A stretch of 64,000 nt of DNA from Aquisalimonas sp. 2447. GTDB taxonomy: Bacteria > Pseudomonadota > Gammaproteobacteria > Nitrococcales > Aquisalimonadaceae. Position numbers and translations under genes: made by a program. Each line of letters begins with the position of its first letter. The stretch's first letter is position 1. The DNA is taken from contig NZ_CP050695.1 in NCBI RefSeq assembly GCF_012044895.1, positions 3,378,501-3,442,500 of the forward strand. Direction: 5' to 3'. Under the pieces are notes generated by a model. It did no database searches and was not told where the DNA came from. It saw only the letters and a list, made by a program, of their open reading frames with translations. Shown here piece after piece: positions 1-8,539 of the stretch.

Positions 1-1321
1 GCGACAGGCGCGGTGTGGGTGCCGCTGGCAAGACCCTTGCCTCGCAGTCGACGTTCTCGCGGTTTTTGGACTTGCTCGCGCAGCCCGCCAACCAGGCGGT
101 GATCGATACCGCGGCGCTGGAGCTTGCCTCGCGGCGGCGGGCCGCTGCCGGTGCACCGCCGGCGCCGGTGATGACCGTCGATGTCGACGGTCTGCCGCTC
201 ACTGCCCACGGTGAACAGCCGGGCAGTGACCACAACGGCCATGTCGGTGACCGGATCCACTACCCGCTGATCGCCTCCTGTGCCGAGACGGGCGACATGC
301 TCGCCGGGCTGCTGCGCCCCGGCAACGCCGCCCCTGGCGCGCAGGCCGCAGCGTGGATCCCGCAGCTTGTCGCCACCCTGAGCGAGCGCGGCCTGGCCCG
401 GCAGGTGCGCTGCCGGCTCGATGCCGGGTTCACCGATGGCGCCACACTCGAGGCGCTGGACCAGGCGGGGATCGGCTACCTGGGGCGGCTGCGCGATAAC
501 GCCGCGCTGGACCGCCACTTCGACCCGCACCGCCGGCGTGGCCCTGGGCGTCCGGCCGAGCGGCCGCGGGAGTGGACCGAGGAGACGGTCTACGGCGCCG
601 AGAGCTGGCAGCGCAAGCGCCGGGTGGTCATGGTCATCCAGGAGCACCCGGCGGAGCTCTTTCGCAGGTGCTTCTACATCGTCACCAACCTGCCCGCCTC
701 GACCCACAGCGGCGAGCAGGTACTGGCGCTGTACCGCCGCCGTGGCAAGGCCGAGGGGCACATGGGCGAGCTCAAGGACACCATCGGCACCTCGCTGCCA
801 TGCACTTCGCGGGGCCGCGCCAGCGAGGCGGACGTCTTTGCCCGGGCGCAGGCGCTGCTGTCGCTGCGGCTGCTCGCCTATGAGCTGCTGCACGTGCTGC
901 GCGCCCAGATGGAAGCGGCCACGGGACAAGGCTGGAGCCTGCGGCGGCTGCGTGAGCGTGTGCTCAAGGCCGCAGCCCATGTGCAGCGCCATGCACGCCG
1001 GTTGCACGTCATCCTGGAGCGCCGCGCCGCCCGACTGTGGCGCCAGCTCCTCGGGCGGCGTCACCGATGGCGACTGGCCGCATGACGACGCACCGAAGCT
1101 GCCGACGACAACCACAACACCCCACTGGGAATCCCCGGTGACGGGCAGGCTCGTCTGCATCTCGGGAAACGGGCTCTCATAACGGCTCATGTGGCCAATG
1201 AGCGGGGTCGGTCAGGCCACTTCGGCACTACCCTGACCGCTGCGTCCCCCATCAACCTGCCCAGCGGCACCATCTGGCACCGTGTGAGCATGACCTCACG
1301 CAGCCTCATGAATTACGCGGG
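1..1321 (+). mobile_element. IS1380-family insertion sequence, copy 1 (left end outside window)
   Basis: The right-hand 1321 bp of an IS1380-family element. It matches the second copy at 5167-9208 (minus the IS66 nested in that copy) with no difference I noticed. It ends in TGAATTACGCGGG at 1309-1321, the counterpart of the CCCGGATAATTCA left terminus of copy 2. The element sits inside a glycosyltransferase gene whose reading frame (residues ENQISRDKLTRLD) stops exactly at its edge. The left end and any target duplication lie outside the window. Confidence 0.9.
3..1085 (+). CDS. IS1380-family transposase (5' end beyond window)
   Basis: DDE-type transposase of the IS1380 family; it catalyses cut-and-join of its own element. 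The frame is open from the first base of the window, so the N-terminal ~99 residues are missing only because the window starts here. Aligning to copy 2 gives a full length of 459 residues. Visible pieces include the VMTVDVDGLPLTAHG segment, with Asp residues typical of the first catalytic acidic site, DAGFTDGATLEALDQAG, and a C-terminal KAEGHMGELKDTIG segment that likely carries the catalytic Glu. It appears intact and is the only uninterrupted transposase gene of the two IS1380 copies here, so it could in principle mobilise both. Confidence 0.88.
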   Translation, partial: DRRGVGAAGKTLASQSTFSRFLDLLAQPANQAVIDTAALELASRRRAAAGAPPAPVMTVDVDGLPLTAHGEQPGSDHNGHVGDRIHYPLIASCAETGDMLAGLLRPGNAAPGAQAAAWIPQLVATLSERGLARQVRCRLDAGFTDGATLEALDQAGIGYLGRLRDNAALDRHFDPHRRRGPGRPAERPREWTEETVYGAESWQRKRRVVMVIQEHPAELFRRCFYIVTNLPASTHSGEQVLALYRRRGKAEGHMGELKDTIGTSLPCTSRGRASEADVFARAQALLSLRLLAYELLHVLRAQMEAATGQGWSLRRLRERVLKAAAHVQRHARRLHVILERRAARLWRQLLGRRHRWRLAA

Positions 1322-1360
1322 ATCTAGGCGGGTCAGCTTATCCCTGGAGATCTGATTTTC
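1322..1360 (-). pseudogene. Glycosyltransferase family 2 fragment (internal piece)
   Basis: A 39-bp remnant caught between the IS1380 right end and the IS66 left end. On the minus strand it reads ENQISRDKLTRLD, matching ENQISSDKLTRLD of the intact paralogue at 4246-5142. It belongs to the same broken gene as 3676-4111. The rest of the C-terminus, if it survives, lies to the left of IS1380 copy 1, outside the window. Confidence 0.85.
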
Positions 1361-1443
1361 GTAAGCGCTCCACGAACCCCATCTGTTGAGTCGATTCCAG
1401 TTCCGCGACACTGAGCCTTCCAGATTGATGGGAGGCTTGGAGC

Positions 1444-1650
1444 ATGTGGTTATCCCCGGTACGCGCCCGCTGGCTGGGTCATTTGTATCACGCCCATGCC
1501 TTGGGGTTGTCGCTGAGTGAGTATGCGCGGCGCCAGGATGTCTCGCTCGCCGAGTTGATGGACTGGGAGCGCCGGCTGCATGAGGCCGGAGTTCCGGTTC
1601 CGGAGCGTCACCGTCCCGCACGGTTCGTGGCCGTGGAGGTGGTGGCATGA
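1444..1650 (+). CDS. tnpA: IS66 TnpA accessory protein (short)
   Basis: A 68-residue protein in the tnpA position of the IS66 element. It contains the helix-turn-helix-like LGLSLSEYARRQDVSLAELMDWERRLHEAG segment seen in short IS66 OrfA proteins and is much shorter than the usual 110-130 residues. It overlaps tnpB by 4 nt (ATGA), implying translational coupling. IS66 elements need TnpA and TnpB besides TnpC for full transposition; their exact roles are not established. Confidence 0.8.
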   Translation: MWLSPVRARWLGHLYHAHALGLSLSEYARRQDVSLAELMDWERRLHEAGVPVPERHRPARFVAVEVVA

Positions 1651-2003
1651 TCCGGCCCGGGACGGATGTGGCGGTGTATCTGTGCCGCGAGCCCGTGGAC
1701 ATGCGCAAGTCGATTGACGGTTTGTCGCTGCTCGTCCAGGAGGTCATGGCGTGCGATCCGTTCACCGCGGCGGTGTTCGTGTTCTGCAACCGGGCGCGGG
1801 ATAAGGTGAAGATCCTGTTCTGGGAGCGCAACGGCTTTGTGGTCTGGTACAAACGCCTCGAGCAGGAGCGGTTCAAGTGGCCGGCTTGCGGTGAGCGGGA
1901 GCGGCTCACGCTCTCGGGCCAGGAGCTCAACTGGTTGCTCGACGGCATCGACATCACCCGTATGCAGCCGCACAAAGCGTTGCATTTTCAGTCGGTTGGA
2001 TGA
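1647..2003 (+). CDS. tnpB: IS66 TnpB accessory protein
   Basis: 118 residues with the hallmark IS66 OrfB pattern: VDMRKSIDGLSLLVQE, then VFVFCNRARDKVKILFWERNGFVVWYKRLE and ERFKWP. The start overlaps the tnpA stop. It ends 45 bp before tnpC. Required for transposition in the family; biochemical role unknown. Identical copy at 6503-6859. Confidence 0.92.
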   Translation: MIRPGTDVAVYLCREPVDMRKSIDGLSLLVQEVMACDPFTAAVFVFCNRARDKVKILFWERNGFVVWYKRLEQERFKWPACGERERLTLSGQELNWLLDGIDITRMQPHKALHFQSVG

Positions 2004-2048
2004 AATTTTTGCTCGCCGCACCGGTGGCGTTTTGGTACAATTACCCAC

Positions 2049-3653
2049 ATGAAACGGGCCGATACCAACACGTTGCCATCCAGTTCCGATCTCCAGCGCG
2101 AGCTCGATGAGCAGCGCGCTCTGGTCGAACGCCTCCAGGCCCAACTCGCCGAGAAGGAGGCCGCGTGGGCGGCAGAGAAGCGCTCGCTGTTCGAGCAAAT
2201 CCGGCTGCTGCTGGACAACCGCTTCGGCCCCTCCACCGAGAAGTACAGCATCAAGCAGCAGGACCTGTTCTTCGACGAGGCCGAGAGCCTGGTGGAAGAG
2301 CCCGCCGAGTCAGGTGAGACTGCCGAGGCGGAAGAGGAAAACCAGCCGGCCCCCAGTGGCGGCAAGCGTCGCCGGGGTGGGCGCGCCCCACTGCCGCCGG
2401 AGCTGCCTCGCGTGGACATCGTCCACGATCTCCCCGAGGACGAACAGCAGTGTGCCTGCGGCTGCGGTGCGCTCACCCGCATCGGCGAAGAGGTCACCGA
2501 GCAGCTCGACATCATCCCGGCCCAGATCCAGGTGCTGCGCCATGTGCGCATCAAGTACGCCTGCCGGGCCTGCGAGGACGGTGTCCAGATCGCCGATCTG
2601 CCGCCGCAGCCGCTGCCGAAGAGCAACGCGAGCCCCGGACTGCTTGCCTATATCGCCACCGCCAAGTACCAGGACGCGCTGCCGCTGTACCGCCAGGAGC
2701 AGGTCTTCAAACGACTGGGCCTGGAGCTGCCACGGAACACGCTCGCCCGCTGGATGGTGGACCTGGGTGCGTTGCTCGCGCCACTGGCCGAGCGCATGCG
2801 CGCCCATTTGCACAGTGCGGAGCTCATCCACATGGATGAGACCACCGTGCAGGTGAACACCGAGCCCGGGCGGGCCGCCTCCAGCACCTCGTACATGTGG
2901 GTCCAACGCGGCGGGCCGCCCGGAGCCGAGGTGGTGCTGTTCGACTACGATCCCAGCCGCTCGGGCCAGGTCCCGCGGCGCCTGCTGGATGACTATGGTG
3001 GTATCCTGCTCACCGACGGCTACGAGGGCTATGCCCAGGTCGTGCGCGATAATGCCATCACCCATGCCGGGTGCTGGGCGCATGCGCGCCGCAAGTTCAA
3101 AGAGGCCCAGAAGGTCCAGCCCAAGGGCAAGACCGGCAAGGCCGACCGGGCGCTGGCGTCCATCGGCAAGCTCTACCGGGTGGAGCGCGAAGCCCAGGGC
3201 CTGCCCGTTGAGAAGCGTGAACGCCTGCGCGCCACGCACAGCCGGCCGCTGATCGAGGATCTGCGCCAGTGGCTTGACCAGTCCCTGGAGAAGGTGCCGC
3301 CGAAGAGCGCCATCGGCAAGGCCGTGCACTACCTCAACAGCCAATGGCCCCGGCTCATCCGCTTCCTGGAGGATGGCCGCATCCCGCTGGACAACAACCC
3401 CGCGGAGAACGCCATTCGGCCGTTCGTGGTGGGGCGCAAAAACTGGCTGTTCAGTCAGACGCCGCGGGGTGCGCACGCCAGTGCCACGATCTACAGCGTC
3501 ATCGAGACGGCCAAGATCAACGGCCTGGAGCCCTACGCGTACCTGCTCGAGGTGTTAAAGAACCTGCCGGGCGCGACAACCGGCGAGGCCATCGACCGAC
3601 TGCTGCCGTGGCATCAGGACGAGAGCCTATACGCGCTCAAACCCGCTGAGTAG
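2049..3653 (+). CDS. tnpC: IS66 transposase TnpC
   Basis: 534-residue DDE transposase. Domains in order: an N-terminal coiled coil/leucine-zipper (LQRELDEQRALVERLQAQLAEKE, about residues 15-45) with NRFGPSTEK; a Cys-rich zinc-finger-like stretch (CACGCGAL and CRACEDG, roughly residues 137-180); then the catalytic core with HMDETTVQV, LLTDGYEGY and the terminal acidic motif in DNNPAENAIRPFVVGRKNWLF. It ends with a short C-terminal IS66-type tail. Full family length and no internal stops, so probably functional. Confidence 0.95.
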   Translation: MKRADTNTLPSSSDLQRELDEQRALVERLQAQLAEKEAAWAAEKRSLFEQIRLLLDNRFGPSTEKYSIKQQDLFFDEAESLVEEPAESGETAEAEEENQPAPSGGKRRRGGRAPLPPELPRVDIVHDLPEDEQQCACGCGALTRIGEEVTEQLDIIPAQIQVLRHVRIKYACRACEDGVQIADLPPQPLPKSNASPGLLAYIATAKYQDALPLYRQEQVFKRLGLELPRNTLARWMVDLGALLAPLAERMRAHLHSAELIHMDETTVQVNTEPGRAASSTSYMWVQRGGPPGAEVVLFDYDPSRSGQVPRRLLDDYGGILLTDGYEGYAQVVRDNAITHAGCWAHARRKFKEAQKVQPKGKTGKADRALASIGKLYRVEREAQGLPVEKRERLRATHSRPLIEDLRQWLDQSLEKVPPKSAIGKAVHYLNSQWPRLIRFLEDGRIPLDNNPAENAIRPFVVGRKNWLFSQTPRGAHASATIYSVIETAKINGLEPYAYLLEVLKNLPGATTGEAIDRLLPWHQDESLYALKPAE

Positions 3654-3675
3654 GTGGGGTTCGCGGAGCGCTTAC

Positions 3676-4111
3676 GGGCTTCGGTGATCCAGCCACTCCG
3701 CCTCCCCATATTGCGCATGGACAGCGTATCGCCCTCGGCATCGATGAAAATGTAATCACCGTAGACGACTCCCGCTTCGGGATGTGCCCTAAACGCTTCA
3801 AGCTGCTGTTGCAGCTTTTCCGGAACCCAGGCGTCGTCGGAGTCCAGGAAGCATACGAATTCGCCGCGGCTGTTCTCGATACCAACGTTCCGCGCAACGC
3901 TCTGCCCCTGGTTCTCCTGGCGAAAGTACCGGATGCGCTCATCATCATACGAATTGACGACATCGGAGGTGTTATCCGTGGAGCCATCATCCACGATCAG
4001 ATACTCGAGGTTCGGGAAGGTCTGCGCCAGTACGCTATCGATGGCGACCGGCAGATAGCCGGCCCGGTTGAAGGTCGGCGTCACGATGCTGATGAGTGGA
4101 GCCGCTGTCAT
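3676..4111 (-). pseudogene. Glycosyltransferase family 2, N-terminal half, disrupted by IS66
   Basis: The N-terminal 145 residues of a GT2 enzyme (MTAAPLISIVTPTFNRAG..., IVDDGSTDNTSDVV, FLDSDDAWVPEKLQQQ), ending at SGWITEAR where IS66 copy A begins. The DxD-type DSD motif is retained, but the acceptor-binding C-terminal half is lost. It is a close paralogue of the neighbouring intact gene at 4246-5142. Alignment shows that about 60 residues (LLGDNF to YYRIM in the paralogue) are deleted between this part and the 39-bp piece at 1322-1360. The gene cannot make a functional enzyme as it stands. Confidence 0.88.
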
Positions 4112-4245
4112 GGAATGAGTCCCGTCAAGCGATTCAGCGTTCCCAGGCACATGGTCCCTTCCTGCAGCCGACAAGGCAGCAGCTATACAGAGGAGGACTC
4201 ACTGCATACTGCGCGAATTGTCACTATGCGCGATCCTTGACTGCA

Positions 4246-5142
4246 TCACCTGGCAGCCCCTCGCGGCGCGTCCACCAGAATACGTAGTAGAGAACGCCAG
4301 GCATTCAGGCGCGTCGGCGCGTAGGCGACGGCCCGCAGTCCTGAACGGATCGCGCCGTAGCCCCGGCCTCCGTTGGCTTCGACACGGCCCTTGCGCCCAT
4401 AAAACCGCGCCATTGCAGTGCACAGCTCGTTGGGGTCGAGCTCATGCGCGTGCTCCTCGACAAAACTGCGCACAAGATCCTCATTCGCATCCAGACGGGT
4501 CAGCTTGTCACTGGAAATCTGGTTCTCCATGATCCGGTAATAGGCCCAGAGCCTCGGGAGATACAGGAACGACTCGTGCAGTGACACCCGTAACCACAGG
4601 CCGTAGTCTTCCGCATAACGATCCGCCGGGTCGAATCCTCCAGCCTCGCGGAGTACGTCCGCCCGGCTCATCGTAGTATTCATGCTTACGAAGTTGTCCC
4701 CCAGCAGGGCTTCGGTGATTCGGCCACTGAATCGCAGCATGTTCCGGCCACCCAGATCGTTACCCCAGGCATCAATGAAAATGTTGTCTCCGTAAACCAC
4801 TCCCACGTCGGGGTAACTCTCGAAGGCCTCGATCTGTTGTTGGAGCTTCTCCGGAACCCATGCGTTGTCAGAATCAAGAAAACAGATATAGTCGCCACGG
4901 CTCTGCTCGATGCCCACGTTACGTGCAACGCTCTGGCCCTGATTCTCCTGACGGAAATAGCGAACGCGCTCATCACCGTATTCGTCCATTAGCCTCGGCG
5001 TGGAATCTTCGGAACCGTCGTCGATGACCAGATGCTCGAAGTGCGGATACGTCTGAGCGAGCACCGAATCAATTGCTATGCGCAGGTAGTCCGCGCGGTT
5101 GTATGTCGGTGTCACGACGCTAACCAACGGACGCGACTTCAT
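4246..5142 (-). CDS. Glycosyltransferase family 2
   Basis: 298-residue GT-A fold glycosyltransferase of the type that adds one sugar to an undecaprenyl-linked EPS repeat unit; donor and acceptor cannot be told from sequence. Motifs: VSVVTPTYNRADYLRIAIDS (nucleotide binding), VIDDGSEDSTPRLM, and the metal-binding DSD in CFLDSDNAWVPEK, then EDYGLWLRVS. No transmembrane segment. The start is supported by an AAGGA ribosome site just upstream. IS1380 copy 2 lies only ~24 bp upstream of the start codon, so the gene has been cut off from the upstream EPS operon and probably depends on a promoter in or near the insertion sequence. Confidence 0.92.
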   Translation of the reverse strand: MKSRPLVSVVTPTYNRADYLRIAIDSVLAQTYPHFEHLVIDDGSEDSTPRLMDEYGDERVRYFRQENQGQSVARNVGIEQSRGDYICFLDSDNAWVPEKLQQQIEAFESYPDVGVVYGDNIFIDAWGNDLGGRNMLRFSGRITEALLGDNFVSMNTTMSRADVLREAGGFDPADRYAEDYGLWLRVSLHESFLYLPRLWAYYRIMENQISSDKLTRLDANEDLVRSFVEEHAHELDPNELCTAMARFYGRKGRVEANGGRGYGAIRSGLRAVAYAPTRLNAWRSLLRILVDAPRGAAR

Positions 5143-5161
5143 GGTTTACCGTCCTTATGCA

Positions 5162-5166
5162 TGTAC
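5162..5166. repeat. Target-site duplication of IS1380 copy 2, left (TGTAC)
   Basis: TGTAC directly abuts the CCCGGATAATTCA left terminus. The same 5 bases follow the right terminus at 9209-9213. IS1380 elements typically duplicate 4-5 bp, so this marks a simple transposition. Confidence 0.8.
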
Positions 5167-6208
5167 CCCGGATAATTCACCAGCAGGGTAAGAAAAGGAT
5201 GACGCAGCGCCGTAATCCCTTCAAAATCAGTGTTGTGACGACATTGATCAAGAGAGGGGACGCTGCGCCATGGGTGAAACGCTATCGCTGTTCGAGCCGT
5301 CGTTCAATGGCTCCGTGCGGGTGGAGACGCGCTCGGAGCGTCTCAGTGGCGATGCCGGTTTCCTGCTGTTGCGCGAAGTCCTCGATGACACCGGCCTCAT
5401 TGACCACCTCGTCGGGCGGCTGCACGACCCGCGCTGCCCGGAGCGTGTCGTGCATTCACTCCCGGAGCTGCTGCGCGAAGCCGTTGCCATGATCGCCCAG
5501 GGCTGGGGTGATCAGAGTGACGCGCAAAGGTTGCGCGACGACCCCTTGCTCGCGCTCGCCGGCAGCGACAGGCGCGGTGTGGGTGCCGCTGGCAAGACCC
5601 TTGCCTCGCAGTCGACGTTCTCGCGGTTTTTGGACTTGCTCGCGCAGCCCGCCAACCAGGCGGTGATCGATACCGCGGCGCTGGAGCTTGCCTCGCGGCG
5701 GCGGGCCGCTGCCGGTGCACCGCCGGCGCCGGTGATGACCGTCGATGTCGACGGTCTGCCGCTCACTGCCCACGGTGAACAGCCGGGCAGTGACCACAAC
5801 GGCCATGTCGGTGACCGGATCCACTACCCGCTGATCGCCTCCTGTGCCGAGACGGGCGACATGCTCGCCGGGCTGCTGCGCCCCGGCAACGCCGCCCCTG
5901 GCGCGCAGGCCGCAGCGTGGATCCCGCAGCTTGTCGCCACCCTGAGCGAGCGCGGCCTGGCCCGGCAGGTGCGCTGCCGGCTCGATGCCGGGTTCACCGA
6001 TGGCGCCACACTCGAGGCGCTGGACCAGGCGGGGATCGGCTACCTGGGGCGGCTGCGCGATAACGCCGCGCTGGACCGCCACTTCGACCCGCACCGCCGG
6101 CGTGGCCCTGGGCGTCCGGCCGAGCGGCCGCGGGAGTGGACCGAGGAGACGGTCTACGGCGCCGAGAGCTGGCAGCGCAAGCGCCGGGTGGTCATGGTCA
6201 TCCAGGAG

Positions 6209-6216
6209 CACCCGGC
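6209..6216. repeat. Target-site duplication of IS66 copy B, left (CACCCGGC)
   Basis: The 8-bp CACCCGGC precedes the IS66 left end and recurs at 8532-8539 after the right end. The uninterrupted IS1380 copy 1 has it once (645-652). Eight bases is the standard IS66 duplication. Confidence 0.95.
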
Positions 6217-6299
6217 GTAAGCGCTCCACGAACCCCATCTGTTGAGTCGATTCCAGTTCCGCGACACTGAGCCTTCCAGATTGATGGGAGGCTTGGAGC

Positions 6300-6506
6300 A
6301 TGTGGTTATCCCCGGTACGCGCCCGCTGGCTGGGTCATTTGTATCACGCCCATGCCTTGGGGTTGTCGCTGAGTGAGTATGCGCGGCGCCAGGATGTCTC
6401 GCTCGCCGAGTTGATGGACTGGGAGCGCCGGCTGCATGAGGCCGGAGTTCCGGTTCCGGAGCGTCACCGTCCCGCACGGTTCGTGGCCGTGGAGGTGGTG
6501 GCATGA
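6300..6506 (+). CDS. tnpA: IS66 TnpA accessory protein (copy B)
   Basis: 68-residue short OrfA, same protein as at 1444-1650, with a 4-nt overlap into tnpB. Its start ATG lies 83 bp inside the element. Confidence 0.8.
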   Translation: MWLSPVRARWLGHLYHAHALGLSLSEYARRQDVSLAELMDWERRLHEAGVPVPERHRPARFVAVEVVA

Positions 6507-6859
6507 TCCGGCCCGGGACGGATGTGGCGGTGTATCTGTGCCGCGAGCCCGTGGACATGCGCAAGTCGATTGACGGTTTGTCGCTGCTCGTCCAGGAGGT
6601 CATGGCGTGCGATCCGTTCACCGCGGCGGTGTTCGTGTTCTGCAACCGGGCGCGGGATAAGGTGAAGATCCTGTTCTGGGAGCGCAACGGCTTTGTGGTC
6701 TGGTACAAACGCCTCGAGCAGGAGCGGTTCAAGTGGCCGGCTTGCGGTGAGCGGGAGCGGCTCACGCTCTCGGGCCAGGAGCTCAACTGGTTGCTCGACG
6801 GCATCGACATCACCCGTATGCAGCCGCACAAAGCGTTGCATTTTCAGTCGGTTGGATGA
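6503..6859 (+). CDS. tnpB: IS66 TnpB accessory protein (copy B)
   Basis: 118 residues with the IS66 OrfB signature (DMRKSIDGLSLLVQE, KVKILFWERNGFVVWYKRLE). Same protein as the copy-A one. Confidence 0.92.
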   Translation: MIRPGTDVAVYLCREPVDMRKSIDGLSLLVQEVMACDPFTAAVFVFCNRARDKVKILFWERNGFVVWYKRLEQERFKWPACGERERLTLSGQELNWLLDGIDITRMQPHKALHFQSVG

Positions 6860-6904
6860 AATTTTTGCTCGCCGCACCGGTGGCGTTTTGGTACAATTAC
6901 CCAC

Positions 6905-8509
6905 ATGAAACGGGCCGATACCAACACGTTGCCATCCAGTTCCGATCTCCAGCGCGAGCTCGATGAGCAGCGCGCTCTGGTCGAACGCCTCCAGGCCCAA
7001 CTCGCCGAGAAGGAGGCCGCGTGGGCGGCAGAGAAGCGCTCGCTGTTCGAGCAAATCCGGCTGCTGCTGGACAACCGCTTCGGCCCCTCCACCGAGAAGT
7101 ACAGCATCAAGCAGCAGGACCTGTTCTTCGACGAGGCCGAGAGCCTGGTGGAAGAGCCCGCCGAGTCAGGTGAGACTGCCGAGGCGGAAGAGGAAAACCA
7201 GCCGGCCCCCAGTGGCGGCAAGCGTCGCCGGGGTGGGCGCGCCCCACTGCCGCCGGAGCTGCCTCGCGTGGACATCGTCCACGATCTCCCCGAGGACGAA
7301 CAGCAGTGTGCCTGCGGCTGCGGTGCGCTCACCCGCATCGGCGAAGAGGTCACCGAGCAGCTCGACATCATCCCGGCCCAGATCCAGGTGCTGCGCCATG
7401 TGCGCATCAAGTACGCCTGCCGGGCCTGCGAGGACGGTGTCCAGATCGCCGATCTGCCGCCGCAGCCGCTGCCGAAGAGCAACGCGAGCCCCGGACTGCT
7501 TGCCTATATCGCCACCGCCAAGTACCAGGACGCGCTGCCGCTGTACCGCCAGGAGCAGGTCTTCAAACGACTGGGCCTGGAGCTGCCACGGAACACGCTC
7601 GCCCGCTGGATGGTGGACCTGGGTGCGTTGCTCGCGCCACTGGCCGAGCGCATGCGCGCCCATTTGCACAGTGCGGAGCTCATCCACATGGATGAGACCA
7701 CCGTGCAGGTGAACACCGAGCCCGGGCGGGCCGCCTCCAGCACCTCGTACATGTGGGTCCAACGCGGCGGGCCGCCCGGAGCCGAGGTGGTGCTGTTCGA
7801 CTACGATCCCAGCCGCTCGGGCCAGGTCCCGCGGCGCCTGCTGGATGACTATGGTGGTATCCTGCTCACCGACGGCTACGAGGGCTATGCCCAGGTCGTG
7901 CGCGATAATGCCATCACCCATGCCGGGTGCTGGGCGCATGCGCGCCGCAAGTTCAAAGAGGCCCAGAAGGTCCAGCCCAAGGGCAAGACCGGCAAGGCCG
8001 ACCGGGCGCTGGCGTCCATCGGCAAGCTCTACCGGGTGGAGCGCGAAGCCCAGGGCCTGCCCGTTGAGAAGCGTGAACGCCTGCGCGCCACGCACAGCCG
8101 GCCGCTGATCGAGGATCTGCGCCAGTGGCTTGACCAGTCCCTGGAGAAGGTGCCGCCGAAGAGCGCCATCGGCAAGGCCGTGCACTACCTCAACAGCCAA
8201 TGGCCCCGGCTCATCCGCTTCCTGGAGGATGGCCGCATCCCGCTGGACAACAACCCCGCGGAGAACGCCATTCGGCCGTTCGTGGTGGGGCGCAAAAACT
8301 GGCTGTTCAGTCAGACGCCGCGGGGTGCGCACGCCAGTGCCACGATCTACAGCGTCATCGAGACGGCCAAGATCAACGGCCTGGAGCCCTACGCGTACCT
8401 GCTCGAGGTGTTAAAGAACCTGCCGGGCGCGACAACCGGCGAGGCCATCGACCGACTGCTGCCGTGGCATCAGGACGAGAGCCTATACGCGCTCAAACCC
8501 GCTGAGTAG
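6905..8509 (+). CDS. tnpC: IS66 transposase TnpC (copy B)
   Basis: 534 residues, same protein as copy A: N-terminal coiled coil, Cys-rich finger (CACGCG, CRAC), catalytic core with HMDETT and DNNPAENAIRPF. Intact, so either IS66 copy could supply transposase. Confidence 0.95.
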   Translation: MKRADTNTLPSSSDLQRELDEQRALVERLQAQLAEKEAAWAAEKRSLFEQIRLLLDNRFGPSTEKYSIKQQDLFFDEAESLVEEPAESGETAEAEEENQPAPSGGKRRRGGRAPLPPELPRVDIVHDLPEDEQQCACGCGALTRIGEEVTEQLDIIPAQIQVLRHVRIKYACRACEDGVQIADLPPQPLPKSNASPGLLAYIATAKYQDALPLYRQEQVFKRLGLELPRNTLARWMVDLGALLAPLAERMRAHLHSAELIHMDETTVQVNTEPGRAASSTSYMWVQRGGPPGAEVVLFDYDPSRSGQVPRRLLDDYGGILLTDGYEGYAQVVRDNAITHAGCWAHARRKFKEAQKVQPKGKTGKADRALASIGKLYRVEREAQGLPVEKRERLRATHSRPLIEDLRQWLDQSLEKVPPKSAIGKAVHYLNSQWPRLIRFLEDGRIPLDNNPAENAIRPFVVGRKNWLFSQTPRGAHASATIYSVIETAKINGLEPYAYLLEVLKNLPGATTGEAIDRLLPWHQDESLYALKPAE

Positions 8510-8531
8510 GTGGGGTTCGCGGAGCGCTTAC

Positions 8532-8539
8532 CACCCGGC
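8532..8539. repeat. Target-site duplication of IS66 copy B, right (CACCCGGC)
   Basis: Right-hand partner of the 8-bp duplication at 6209-6216; the IS1380 transposase frame resumes here. Confidence 0.95.

Larger units (their letters stand above)
1361..3675 (+). mobile_element. IS66-family insertion sequence, copy A (2315 bp, complete)
   Basis: A complete IS66 element with terminal inverted repeats GTAAGCGCTCC (1361) and GGAGCGCTTAC (ending 3675), carrying tnpA, tnpB and tnpC. It has the same length as copy B (6217-8531) and appears identical in sequence. Unlike copy B it has no 8-bp target duplication: the left flank ends CTGATTTTC and the right flank begins GGGCTTCG. About 60 codons of the host glycosyltransferase are missing at the junction, so the insertion was accompanied or followed by a deletion. 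Confidence 0.95.
6217..8531 (+). mobile_element. IS66-family insertion sequence, copy B (2315 bp, complete)
   Basis: Same length and gene set as copy A, with the same terminal repeats GTAAGCGCTCC and GGAGCGCTTAC. It is inserted in the IS1380 transposase gene with a clean 8-bp duplication, so this copy records an unmodified recent transposition. Confidence 0.96.

Noticed and set aside
1276-1291. TGGCACCGTGTGAGCA in the IS1380 right end resembles a sigma-54 promoter
   Set aside because: The -12 element is GAGCA rather than TTGCW, and it repeats with the insertion sequence (9163-9178); no sensible downstream gene in that direction.
2310-3476. Long minus-strand open frames inside the IS66 tnpC genes
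   Set aside because: Antisense shadows of a high-GC transposase gene; no family features or ribosome sites.
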